DNA of 13,185 bases, taken from contig JAQTVR010000020.1 in NCBI GenBank assembly GCA_028706995.1, positions 1 through 13,185 of the forward strand, in the 5' to 3' direction. The notes beneath the pieces are model-generated. The model made no database searches and was not told where the DNA came from. It was given only the letters and a program-made list of their open reading frames with translations. Position 1 is the stretch's first letter. Each line of letters opens with the position of its first letter. A program made the translations under genes and the position numbers. Source of the stretch: Dehalococcoidales bacterium (lineage in GTDB: Bacteria > Chloroflexota > Dehalococcoidia > Dehalococcoidales > UBA5627). Positions 6,175 through 12,633 of this stretch are shown here, one piece after another.

Positions 6175-7355
6175 TGTCTCAAAGGGTGGGCATAGAGGTA
6201 TCAATAGCTTTAGCCGAAGCGGTCAAGATGGCAAATGCTGATGTAATAGCGGCTTACCCGATCACTCCTCAGACCCATATTGTGGAACATCTTGCCGAAC
6301 TTGTAGCGGATGGAGAATTGGATGCCGAATATATACCAGTGGAATCCGAGCATTCAGCAATGAGCGCTTGCATGGGTTCCTCTGCCGCCGGAGCAAGAAC
6401 ATTTACCGCTACCGCGGGGCAGGGGCTGGAATTGATGCATGAAGCACTGTTTGTTGCCTCTGCCATGCGTTTGCCTGTGGTTATGTCAGTAGTTAACAGG
6501 GCTTTGTCTGCTCCGATAAGCGTTTGGGGAGACCACTCGGATGTCATGGCATGCCGCGATACCGGCTGGATACAGATATTTACAGAAAATGGACAGGAAG
6601 TAGTCGATAATACGTTGTGTGCTTTTCGTATTGCCGAAGATAATAGTGTTTTATTACCTATTATGGTTCATCTCGATGGTTTCCATTTATCGCATGTAAT
6701 TGAACCTATATTGATGCCGGAGCAAAGGTATGTTGATGCTTTCCTCCCACTTAACAAATATCCCCTGCCTTTAGATCCCGCTAAACCGGTAGCTATGGGA
6801 GACTTCGCTCCTCCGTCTATCTATACTGAAATGAAGTGGGCACAGGAAAAAAATCTGCAAAAATCCAAAGATACAATATTAAAAGTCTGGGAGGAATTTA
6901 ATGGAATTTTTGGCAGGCAATATAAACCTGTAGAGAGTTATCGATGCGACGACGCGAAAATATTATTGCTGACGATGGGCAGTTACAGCGAAACGGCGAT
7001 GACAACCATTGATAAAATGCGCAATAAAGGCTATAAGGAAAACGTCGGTTTGTTAAGACTTCGCCTGTGGCGCCCCTTTCCGCATGACGAACTTAGAGAA
7101 GCGATTAAAAATGCAGATGTATTAATTGTTCTGGATAGGGCTCTTTCGTTTGGCGGATTAAACGGGCCTGTTTGTATGGAGATTAAAGCCGCCTTATACA
7201 ACGAAGCAATAAGACCGAAGGTAGTAAGCTTTGTTGGTGGTTTGGGTGGTAGAGATATAACCGTGGCTGATTTCGAGGAAATCATTACCAGGGGTATTGA
7301 TATTGCCAGGAACGGTAGTGAACAAGAATTTGAAATGTTTGGGGTGAGGGAGTAA
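6174..7355 (+). CDS. porA: Pyruvate:ferredoxin oxidoreductase, alpha subunit
   Basis: A 393-residue alpha subunit. AAYPITPQT (26-34) contains Thr31, in the position of the substrate-binding Thr of known POR enzymes. It is followed by VESEHSAMSACMGSSAAGARTFTATAGQG, the conserved pyrimidine-site region, and by ISVWGDHSD and DTGWIQIF...QEVVD, which are typical of pyruvate-specific members. The C-terminal half holds the transketolase C-like domain (ILLLTMGSYSETA, then RLWRPFP and ALSFGGLNG). With the beta subunit it forms the thiamine-diphosphate active site. Start at 6174 is set by the strong ribosome site; the stop shares one base with porB. Confidence 0.93.
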   Translation: MSQRVGIEVSIALAEAVKMANADVIAAYPITPQTHIVEHLAELVADGELDAEYIPVESEHSAMSACMGSSAAGARTFTATAGQGLELMHEALFVASAMRLPVVMSVVNRALSAPISVWGDHSDVMACRDTGWIQIFTENGQEVVDNTLCAFRIAEDNSVLLPIMVHLDGFHLSHVIEPILMPEQRYVDAFLPLNKYPLPLDPAKPVAMGDFAPPSIYTEMKWAQEKNLQKSKDTILKVWEEFNGIFGRQYKPVESYRCDDAKILLLTMGSYSETAMTTIDKMRNKGYKENVGLLRLRLWRPFPHDELREAIKNADVLIVLDRALSFGGLNGPVCMEIKAALYNEAIRPKVVSFVGGLGGRDITVADFEEIITRGIDIARNGSEQEFEMFGVRE

Positions 7356-8311
7356 TGGAAAATTATAGTATTTATGTCCCCAAGTTGATAACTAAGAAGG
7401 AAAATTTTGCACCGGGGCATCGCGCCTGCATCGGTTGCGGCGAAGCTCTGGCTGTCAGGCTGGCCTTTAAAGCTATCGGACAAAACGTAATTGTCATCAA
7501 TGCCACAGGTTGTGTCGAAATCTTCACTTCACAGCTGCCGTATACTTCCTGGCGTGTTCCCTGGATTCATACCCTTTTCGAAAATACTGCCGCTGTAGCT
7601 TCGGGTATTGAAGCCGCCAGAAAAGCTATGATACGCAAAGGGGTAATAAAGGATACTAATACTAAAATTGTTGCCATAGCCGGTGATGGCGGGACTATCG
7701 ATATCGGGTTACAGGCATTATCAGGAGCTATGGAAAGGGGGCACGATTTCCTTTACATTTGCTTTGATAATGAAGCTTATATGAATACCGGAATCCAGAG
7801 GTCGTCGGCTACGCCATTCGGCGCTTCTACGACTACTTCCCCTGCGGGTAAATCCAGTTTCGGGCAATTTGCATGGAAAAAGGATATGCCGGCTATAGCT
7901 GTAGCTCATAACATTCCTTATGTTGCCACGGCTTGCCCCAGCTATCCGTTCGATCTAATGGAAAAAGTTAAAAAAGGATTGGAAGTTAAAGGTCCGGCAT
8001 ATATCCAGGTTTTATCTGTCTGCCCTACCGGCTGGGGTTGCGCCGCCGATCTATCTATAAAAGTAGGCAGATTGGCTGTTAAAACAGGGATATTCCCCTT
8101 ATATGAAGTTGAGAACGGGAAATATAAGATGAGCATTGATTTCCCCGGGCTAAGACCCATTACCGAGTATATGAGTCTTCAGAAGCGATTCCGTCACCTG
8201 AAACCGAAAATGCTGGAACAAATTCAACAAAAAGTCATTGAGAAATATGAAGAGCTTAAAGAGAAAGCGGCTGCCTGTGAATACAACTGTCAAACGGTTT
8301 TGGAGGATTAG
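7355..8311 (+). CDS. porB: Pyruvate:ferredoxin oxidoreductase, beta subunit (TPP-binding)
   Basis: A 318-residue catalytic subunit. The thiamine-diphosphate/Mg motif starts at GDGG (110-113) and runs to the FDNEAYMNTG (137-146) Asn region. Four cysteines placed as in POR beta chains, C25 and C28 (RACIGCG), C53 (ATGCVE) and C223 (VCPTGWGC), should bind the proximal [4Fe-4S] cluster next to TPP. The C-terminal 30 residues are helical and charged. GAGGG about 5 bases before the ATG serves as ribosome site. It is fourth in the operon, followed after one base by the small ferredoxin-like gene. Confidence 0.93.
   Translation: MENYSIYVPKLITKKENFAPGHRACIGCGEALAVRLAFKAIGQNVIVINATGCVEIFTSQLPYTSWRVPWIHTLFENTAAVASGIEAARKAMIRKGVIKDTNTKIVAIAGDGGTIDIGLQALSGAMERGHDFLYICFDNEAYMNTGIQRSSATPFGASTTTSPAGKSSFGQFAWKKDMPAIAVAHNIPYVATACPSYPFDLMEKVKKGLEVKGPAYIQVLSVCPTGWGCAADLSIKVGRLAVKTGIFPLYEVENGKYKMSIDFPGLRPITEYMSLQKRFRHLKPKMLEQIQQKVIEKYEELKEKAAACEYNCQTVLED
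8302..8306 (+). promoter_or_regulatory. Ribosome binding site deciding a GTG start
   Basis: GGAGG sits 6 bases before GTG at 8313, just past the porB TAG. The upstream in-frame ATG at 8238 would lie well inside porB, so the GTG start is preferred. Confidence 0.7.
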
Positions 8312-8312
8312 C

Positions 8313-8687
8313 GTGAAAGAAATTAAAGATACCAAAGATAAATGCACTCTTTGCCGTAAATGTGTTGGCATATGCCGTAAAACCGTTGGCCGTAAAGCTA
8401 TTATCTACGTCGAGTCAGGTAATGAAAGCGCAACGCTCGAATTCATTTCTGAACGCTGTATCGCCTGCGGTTCCTGCTCTTACATATGTTCTGACGGGGC
8501 GATAATCTTTGAAGATATAGGGGATACCCGGGTAATAACCACGCCTGCCGGCAGGATGGAATTTAAATTAAAGAAGTGTAATAAGTGCGGTTATTACTGG
8601 GCACCGGAAAAACAGGTCAAATTAATGGCTGAAAAGGCTAATTTACCCCTGGCATATTTTGATTTGTGCCCCGACTGCCGTGTTTAG
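8313..8687 (+). CDS. Dicluster [4Fe-4S] protein with C-terminal CxxC...CxxC module, linked to por operon
   Basis: A 124-residue protein with two ferredoxin motifs, C11, C14, C17, C21 and C49, C52, C55, C59. Both are CxxCxxCxxxC, but neither is followed by the usual Pro. They are separated by about 28 residues. After a short beta-like segment comes a separate C-terminal module with C89, C92 (KKCNKCGYYW) and C119, C122 (LCPDCR), 27 residues apart, which could hold a zinc or a rubredoxin-like iron. It is the last gene of the por operon, begins 2 bases after the porB stop codon, and starts with GTG. A role as the electron carrier or docking partner of the oxidoreductase is inferred from position. 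Related domain arrangements occur in electron-input subunits of hydrogenases and dehydrogenases, so service to another enzyme is possible. Confidence 0.8.
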   Translation: MKEIKDTKDKCTLCRKCVGICRKTVGRKAIIYVESGNESATLEFISERCIACGSCSYICSDGAIIFEDIGDTRVITTPAGRMEFKLKKCNKCGYYWAPEKQVKLMAEKANLPLAYFDLCPDCRV

Positions 8688-8696
8688 ACGGACAGA

Positions 8697-8725
8697 TTGA
8701 CCTTATATAAATGTATTGTTATACT
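8697..8725 (+). promoter_or_regulatory. Sigma-70 promoter of tRNA-Pro
   Basis: TTGACC (8697-8702), a 17-base AT-rich spacer and TATACT (8720-8725): five of six consensus bases in each box, with ideal spacing. The start would fall near 8732, ten bases before the tRNA. Confidence 0.75.
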
Positions 8726-8741
8726 TTGTAGGCCAAAATAA

Positions 8742-8814
8742 CGGGGTGTAGCGCAGTTGGTAGCGCGCAGCGTTTGGGACGCTGAGGTCGGAGGTTCGAG
8801 ACCTCTCACCCCGA
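8742..8814 (+). tRNA. tRNA-Pro (anticodon TGG)
   Basis: A 73-base cloverleaf: acceptor CGGGGTG/CACCCCG, D arm GCGC/GCGC, anticodon stem CAGCG/CGCTG with loop TTTGGGA giving anticodon TGG (reads CCA and related Pro codons), 5-base variable loop, T arm GGAGG/CCTCT with loop TTCGAGA, discriminator A. CCA is not encoded. The C1:G72 pair is typical of bacterial tRNA-Pro. It ends 11 bases from the convergent stop of the ModE-like gene. Confidence 0.95.
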
Positions 8815-8825
8815 TTTTAGTTTGT

Positions 8826-9206
8826 CTATCCGAATCTTACAAGAAATTCCTGGAATCTGGCAAGAAGCTCTTTATACTCGTTTATTATTTTTTGGCCTTC
8901 CGCCGTTAGAATAGCTTGCCCTCCACCAACCCCTCCGAGTATTTTAACAACCAGAGGTCTGGGCGCGAGTTTATTCATTTCTTCCACTTCAAGCCATGCA
9001 TTGCGATATCCCATTCCCATTTTACGTGCTGCTGCGGCTATGGAACCAAGTTTATCGATCTGTTCCAATAGTTCTACTCTTCCCCACCCCATATAAGTCT
9101 TGCCTCCTTTTTCCACCCATACCTTACCACTGGCTTTATACAGCGATTCAGAAGTATTCCCCTGCCCGACTTCTACGATCTCTTTATCATTGTCTTTCTT
9201 TTTCAT
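8826..9206 (-). CDS. ModE-like winged-helix regulator, DNA-binding domain only
   Basis: The 126-residue product matches the N-terminal domain of ModE, the molybdate-responsive regulator. KVWVEKGGKTYMGWGRVELLEQIDKLGS is followed by AAAARKMGMGYRNAWLEVEEMN (helix-turn-helix, about 56-78) and GGVGGGQAILTAEG (91-104, the wing). It ends after the dimerisation helix and has no molybdate-binding (MOP/TOBE) domain, so it cannot sense molybdate the way E. coli ModE does. Such short forms are common outside proteobacteria and may need a separate sensor. An AGGAAA ribosome site precedes the ATG. The Moco genes moaB, moeA, moaC and moaA lie 1-4 kb away, which fits a molybdenum-related role. Confidence 0.85.
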   Translation of the reverse strand: MKKKDNDKEIVEVGQGNTSESLYKASGKVWVEKGGKTYMGWGRVELLEQIDKLGSIAAAARKMGMGYRNAWLEVEEMNKLAPRPLVVKILGGVGGGQAILTAEGQKIINEYKELLARFQEFLVRFG

Positions 9207-9240
9207 AGATTAATTTCCTGCTTAATATTACATATTTCAC

Positions 9241-9269
9241 ATTGTATATTGCATTTTAGCTTATTGCAA
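9241..9269 (-). promoter_or_regulatory. Candidate promoter of the ModE-like gene
   Basis: On the minus strand TTGCAA (9264-9269), a 17-base spacer and TACAAT (9241-9246) lie about 35 bases before the ATG at 9206. The -10 box matches at five of six positions. Confidence 0.5.
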
Positions 9270-9313
9270 CATATGTCGGTAAAAAGCAGCCAATTCCAAA
9301 TAACATTTCTTTA

Positions 9314-9342
9314 TTACAATATCTTATGGACACTTACAATAT
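9314..9342 (+). repeat. Two TTACAATAT direct repeats 20 bases apart, candidate operator
   Basis: TTACAATAT occurs at 9314-9322 and 9334-9342, two helical turns apart. The second copy ends directly before the -35 box of the zinc-ribbon gene's promoter. They sit in the 225-base divergent gap (9207-9431) next to a DNA-binding regulator gene. Confidence 0.4.
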
Positions 9343-9343
9343 G

Positions 9344-9372
9344 TTTTCAATTGAAAAACTGCATGTTATAAT
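9344..9372 (+). promoter_or_regulatory. Candidate promoter of the zinc-ribbon gene
   Basis: TTTTCA (9344-9349), a 17-base spacer and a perfect TATAAT (9367-9372) give a leader of about 50 bases before the ATG at 9432. Confidence 0.5.
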
Positions 9373-9431
9373 TACGTCGAATAGGTTACCTCTAATTTGA
9401 TCTGTTTATTTTTAATATATAGGAGACATCG

Positions 9432-9890
9432 ATGAAGTGTTCCGGGTGCGGCAGAGAAATTGATAAATCTCATTTCCCGGCCAGTATAAAGTTTTGTCCC
9501 TATTGCGGAGAGGAACTACTTACAATTAATGATACCGATGCTATGCAGTTTTGTCCATACTGTGGAGTAAAACTTACCGCCCGAACTAACTTCTGTCCAC
9601 ACTGCGGGAATAAGTTGCTATTAAGCGGAATGCTAAATCCATCATCGAAAAACGAGAACCAGGATTTTATTAAAAATGCAGCTAAACCTGTCACTAATAT
9701 ACTGAAAAACGTTTTTAGAACAGAAAGGAAAAAACAAAAGCTTTATAAACAATGGATTGAATTCTCCAATTTGCCTCCGGAGGAAATCCCTCTTATGGAT
9801 AAAAATCCAACAGGTAAGAAATCGAAAGAAGAAGAAGAAGAAAAAGAAGAAGATATTCCTGAAAATGATTATCATTTTTATGTTCCATGA
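9432..9890 (+). CDS. Double zinc-ribbon protein with acidic tail, function unknown
   Basis: A 152-residue soluble protein. Four zinc knuckles lie in the first 60 residues: C3/C6 (CSGC), C22/C25 (CPYC), C41/C44 (CPYC) and C55/C58 (CPHC). They would form two zinc ribbons of the kind seen in many small bacterial scaffold and regulator proteins. The middle (residues 75-115) is basic and helical, and the tail holds a KSKEEEEEKEEDIPE run encoded by a purine-rich GAA/GAG tract before a final YHFYVP. There is no membrane segment. The ribosome site AGGAGA lies 5 bases before the ATG. No specific family is recognised; nucleic-acid or protein binding is the general expectation for such ribbons. It lies between the ModE-like gene and an ABC transporter remnant. 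Confidence 0.75.
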   Translation: MKCSGCGREIDKSHFPASIKFCPYCGEELLTINDTDAMQFCPYCGVKLTARTNFCPHCGNKLLLSGMLNPSSKNENQDFIKNAAKPVTNILKNVFRTERKKQKLYKQWIEFSNLPPEEIPLMDKNPTGKKSKEEEEEKEEDIPENDYHFYVP

Positions 9891-9907
9891 AACTGTCGTA
9901 ATTAATT

Positions 9908-10105
9908 ATGGTTATTGAAGTAGAGCATCTGGTTAAGAGTTATGGTGCTATGCCAATTATTCAACTTATACAGTTTCCGATGCTCTTCTTATCAGGCATC
10001 TTTTTCCCAATTGAGATAATGCCTGAATGGGTAGATATAACTGTTCTCGGGGGCTGGTTGGTCGCCTGCATGGTATTATCGGTTAAACTATTTTACTGGG
10101 AATAA
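9908..10105 (+). pseudogene. Collapsed ABC exporter remnant: ATPase start fused to permease C-terminus
   Basis: The 65-residue frame reads as a mosaic. Residues 1-14 (VIEVEHLVKSYGA) are the opening strand of an ABC ATPase and stop long before Walker A. Residues 15-42 (IIQLIQFPMLFLSGIFFPIEIMPEW) match the penultimate membrane segment of ABC-2 type permeases. Residues 43-65 (ITVLGGWLVACMVLSVKLFYWE) match the last membrane helix of such permeases; the roughly 30-residue stretch normally between these two (the N-P-L-T-Y region) is missing. An ATPase-permease gene pair therefore seems to have collapsed by at least two deletions that happened to keep the frame open. No good ribosome site is visible, so expression as a small two-helix membrane protein is possible but unlikely. 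Identification rests on my memory of family sequences. Confidence 0.75.
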
Positions 10106-10202
10106 ATAGTATGATCATGCCAGGATTTATTATTTTTTAAACTTTGCCCTTTGATGTCACTATGAGTGTAATAAATCACCAATTATAAGTGAGGATAAAG
10201 TA

Positions 10203-10706
10203 ATGGGATATCACGACCATAAACATAATATACCTGATAACATAAACTGTGCTGTTATAATAATTTCCGATAGCCGGACAGAGCAGACCGATGAATCGGG
10301 AAAATTTATTATGGATGCAATGAAACAGGCAGGGCATAATATTACCTCTTACTCGCTTTTAAAAAACAATGCAGAGTCAGTACTCGGTAAAATAGATGAT
10401 ATTATTTGCGATGAGAGCACACAGGTTATTATCACCAGCGGCGGGACAGGCGCGAGCCACCTGGATGTTACTATCGAAACAATAACGCCTATCCTGGATA
10501 AAAAGATGGATGGCTTCGGGGAATTATTCCGGTTACTTACGTACCAAGAAATAGGCACCGGCAGCATACTCAGCCGCGCTATGGCAGGCATAATCAAGGA
10601 AAAAGTCATTATATCACTACCGGGGTCGCTCGGGGCTGTCAAGCTGGCAATGGAGAAAATAATTCTCCCCGAAATAGGACATTTAGTAAGCGAAGCAACC
10701 AGATGA
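10203..10706 (+). CDS. moaB: Molybdopterin adenylyltransferase MoaB
   Basis: A 167-residue protein of the MoaB/MogA fold, which adenylates molybdopterin with ATP before metal insertion. Seen are AVIIISDSR (17-25), the nucleotide/pterin-binding SGGTG (79-83) with DVT at 88-90, GFGELFRLLTYQEIGTGSIL (104-123), SRAMAG (124-129) and SLPGS (138-142). The N-terminus is His-rich (GYHDHKHN), which is common in MoaB. A GAGGA ribosome site lies about 8 bases before the ATG. Its TGA stop overlaps the moeA ATG (ATGA), so the two are translated in coupling and act in consecutive steps. Confidence 0.92.
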   Translation: MGYHDHKHNIPDNINCAVIIISDSRTEQTDESGKFIMDAMKQAGHNITSYSLLKNNAESVLGKIDDIICDESTQVIITSGGTGASHLDVTIETITPILDKKMDGFGELFRLLTYQEIGTGSILSRAMAGIIKEKVIISLPGSLGAVKLAMEKIILPEIGHLVSEATR

Positions 10707-11911
10707 ATTCATTCGAAGCACCGTTATATTTTGATGAAACCGATAGTTACACCTTTCTAAACATCAAACCGGTTCCCCGAATAGAGGCTGTTAATATAGA
10801 GGATGGACTCGGCAGGATACTCGCTGAAGACTTTATGGCTGTAAAAAATATTCCCCCTTTCAATCGCGCCACTATGGATGGCTATGCGGTTAAAGCTATA
10901 GATACAGCCGGCACATCAGGAGATAATCCCAGGATTTTCGATTGTATCGATTATTTATACGCCGGCGGGATATCTAAAAAGAGTATATCCGGTGGAGAGT
11001 GTATTCAAATTACGACCGGAGCCAAAATGCCTGCCGGTTCAGATGCTGTTGTAATTACCGAAGATACATGCGTTGAAAATGGGCGACTGAAAATCTACAA
11101 ACCGGTATATTATGGCAATAATATGATCTCGGAAGGCGAGGATGTTAAAAAAGGACATATAATATTGAAACGGGATAATTTTTTAACACCGGCCAGAATA
11201 GGCCTCTTCCCTTCTCAGGGTATACAACAGGTAGTAGTGTATGAAAAACCAAGAGTAGCTATTATCTCCAATGGTGAAGAGCTGGTCACTCTAGGAGAAA
11301 CATTAAAAGACGGGCAAATATATGATGTGAATTCCTTTACCATCAGCGCCATAGTCAAGGAAAATGGTTGTTTGCCGCTTAAGTTCGGTATTGTCGGAGA
11401 TAACCCTCAAAAAATAAAATCCATCCTTGATGAAGCTTTAAAGGTAGCTGATCTTGTATTAATTTCAGGAGGATCTTCGGGTGGAGATAAAGACTTTCTT
11501 TTCGAAATACTTCAAAAGTTAGGCAAGAATCAGTCATATAAAACCAGGACAAAAACAGGTAAGTCAGGCACTTTTGTTATTGCCGGTGGAAAGCCCGTAT
11601 TAAGCACCCCCGGATTCCCGTTCTCGTGCTTATTAAATGCCTATACATTATTGGTACCAGCACTCCGGAAAATGGCTCATATGCCGTTAGACCGGAACAT
11701 AGTTATCAATGCAAAGCTCGGTCAAAGGGTAGAGGCAGATAAAGTTTCCGGCAGATTTATTCCGGTAAAAATCGACGGGACCAGGGTCACCCCTGTAAAT
11801 AACGGAGGAAAAGAAATAACCGGCATGGCCAGAGCCGATGGTTATATTATGCTGAATGAAGAAACAACTGTTATCGAAGAAGGTGTGACCGTACCTGTTA
11901 TTCTCTTCTAG
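10703..11911 (+). CDS. moeA: Molybdopterin molybdenumtransferase MoeA
   Basis: A 402-residue protein, normal length, that inserts molybdate into adenylated molybdopterin. PPFNRATMDGYAV (51-63) and ITTGAKMPAGSDAVV (103-117) are classic N-terminal MoeA motifs. ISNGEELV (188-195) and GQIYDVNSF (204-212) open the molybdopterin-binding domain, and the C-terminal beta-barrel domain ends in the YIML...VTVPVI region. Two motifs deviate: the usual GGVSVGDxD reads GGSSGGDKD (256-264), and the usual LPGNPVS/LPGYPVS reads TPGFPFS (302-308). These are conservative enough to leave activity likely but may mark a divergent MoeA. No ribosome site of its own is obvious; it is coupled to moaB through the ATGA overlap. 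Confidence 0.92.
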   Translation: MNSFEAPLYFDETDSYTFLNIKPVPRIEAVNIEDGLGRILAEDFMAVKNIPPFNRATMDGYAVKAIDTAGTSGDNPRIFDCIDYLYAGGISKKSISGGECIQITTGAKMPAGSDAVVITEDTCVENGRLKIYKPVYYGNNMISEGEDVKKGHIILKRDNFLTPARIGLFPSQGIQQVVVYEKPRVAIISNGEELVTLGETLKDGQIYDVNSFTISAIVKENGCLPLKFGIVGDNPQKIKSILDEALKVADLVLISGGSSGGDKDFLFEILQKLGKNQSYKTRTKTGKSGTFVIAGGKPVLSTPGFPFSCLLNAYTLLVPALRKMAHMPLDRNIVINAKLGQRVEADKVSGRFIPVKIDGTRVTPVNNGGKEITGMARADGYIMLNEETTVIEEGVTVPVILF

Positions 11912-11982
11912 ATTATGTAATATAGGGCTTATTGTTTCCTTTTAATTATTCCTGGTTGTTAACTAAAATACCATATTCGGCA

Positions 11983-12098
11983 CCGCTATGGTTCGACAGG
12001 CTCACCACGAGCGGCTTCCATAATCCTCTTCCGCTTACCATGAGCGGCTTGGTTAATCTATTTCCGCTCATCCTGGGCTCGTCTAAGGATTAGAGCGG
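11983..12098. repeat. Three tandem REP-like palindromic units between convergent genes
   Basis: Three units share outer arms CCGCT...AGCGG: unit 1 at 11983-12014 (with GTTCGACAGGCTCACCAC inside), unit 2 at 12031-12047 (shortened to a 5-base stem with loop TACCATG), unit 3 at 12064-12098 (CCGCTCATCCT pairing with AGGAT..GAGCGG). CCGCTT and GAGCGGCTT also recur in direct order. This resembles the widespread intergenic REP family with TTCGACAGGCTC-type cores. It sits between the moeA and moaC 3' ends and may stop transcription from both sides. Confidence 0.75.
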
Positions 12099-12128
12099 AA
12101 ACAACCACCACCCATGACTGATAAGAAT

Positions 12129-12605
12129 CTACGGTTTTGTATAAGTACCGCTTTTCCCTCCACTCTTTTTTTGCAGGGATATGCCTTCTATGGTCATACC
12201 GCGATCGACGGCTTTACACATATCATAAATAGTTAAGGCGCTTACCGAGACGGCAACCATAGCTTCCATTTCTACACCGGTTTTTCCTGTGCTTTTTGCC
12301 ATTGCCGTTATCTTTATAAAATCATCGCCGACAAATTCGAAATCAACGCTAACTTCACTTACAAGTATCGTATGACATAGTGGAATTAAATCCGGTGTTT
12401 TTTTGGCGCCCATTATGCCCGCAATTCTGGCTGCTGCCAGGACATCGCCTTTTTTCATCTGGTTTTCTTTTATCTTTTTTAGCGTCGAGGGCATCATCCT
12501 GACACCTCCGGTTACAACAGCTTCGCGTATGGTATCATCCTTGGTAGACACGTCTACCATTCTTGCTTCACCCCTGGCATTTATATGGCTTAACTTTTCA
12601 GTCAT
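12129..12605 (-). CDS. moaC: Cyclic pyranopterin monophosphate synthase MoaC
   Basis: A 158-residue protein that converts the MoaA product (3',8-cyclo-GTP) into cyclic pyranopterin monophosphate, the first stable Moco intermediate. Family motifs are ARMVDVSTK (14-22), GIMGAKKTPDLIPLCHTI (63-80), and TGVEMEAMVAVSVSALTIYD (109-128). D128 and K131 in YDMCKAVD coincide in numbering with the catalytic Asp128 and Lys131 of E. coli MoaC. The N-terminal SHINARGEA is also typical. It starts 28 bases after moaA on the same strand, with GAGGAT about 13 bases before the ATG, so the two form an operon. Confidence 0.94.
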   Translation of the reverse strand: MTEKLSHINARGEARMVDVSTKDDTIREAVVTGGVRMMPSTLKKIKENQMKKGDVLAAARIAGIMGAKKTPDLIPLCHTILVSEVSVDFEFVGDDFIKITAMAKSTGKTGVEMEAMVAVSVSALTIYDMCKAVDRGMTIEGISLQKKSGGKSGTYTKP

Positions 12606-12633
12606 AGTCCTGTTATCCTCATATAATTACTTG

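Noticed and set aside
8238..8312. Longer start of the small Fe-S protein at 8238
   Set aside because: That stretch overlaps the porB C-terminus and encodes a basic sequence unlike the family; GGAGG before GTG 8313 explains the start better.
5215..8814. Integrated element bounded by the two tRNA genes
   Set aside because: There is no integrase, no repeated tRNA 3' end as attachment site, and the content is core metabolism.
9642..9875. Antisense Phe-rich frame opposite the zinc-ribbon gene
   Set aside because: It is the complement of the GAA/GAG-rich tail and has no ribosome site or family resemblance.
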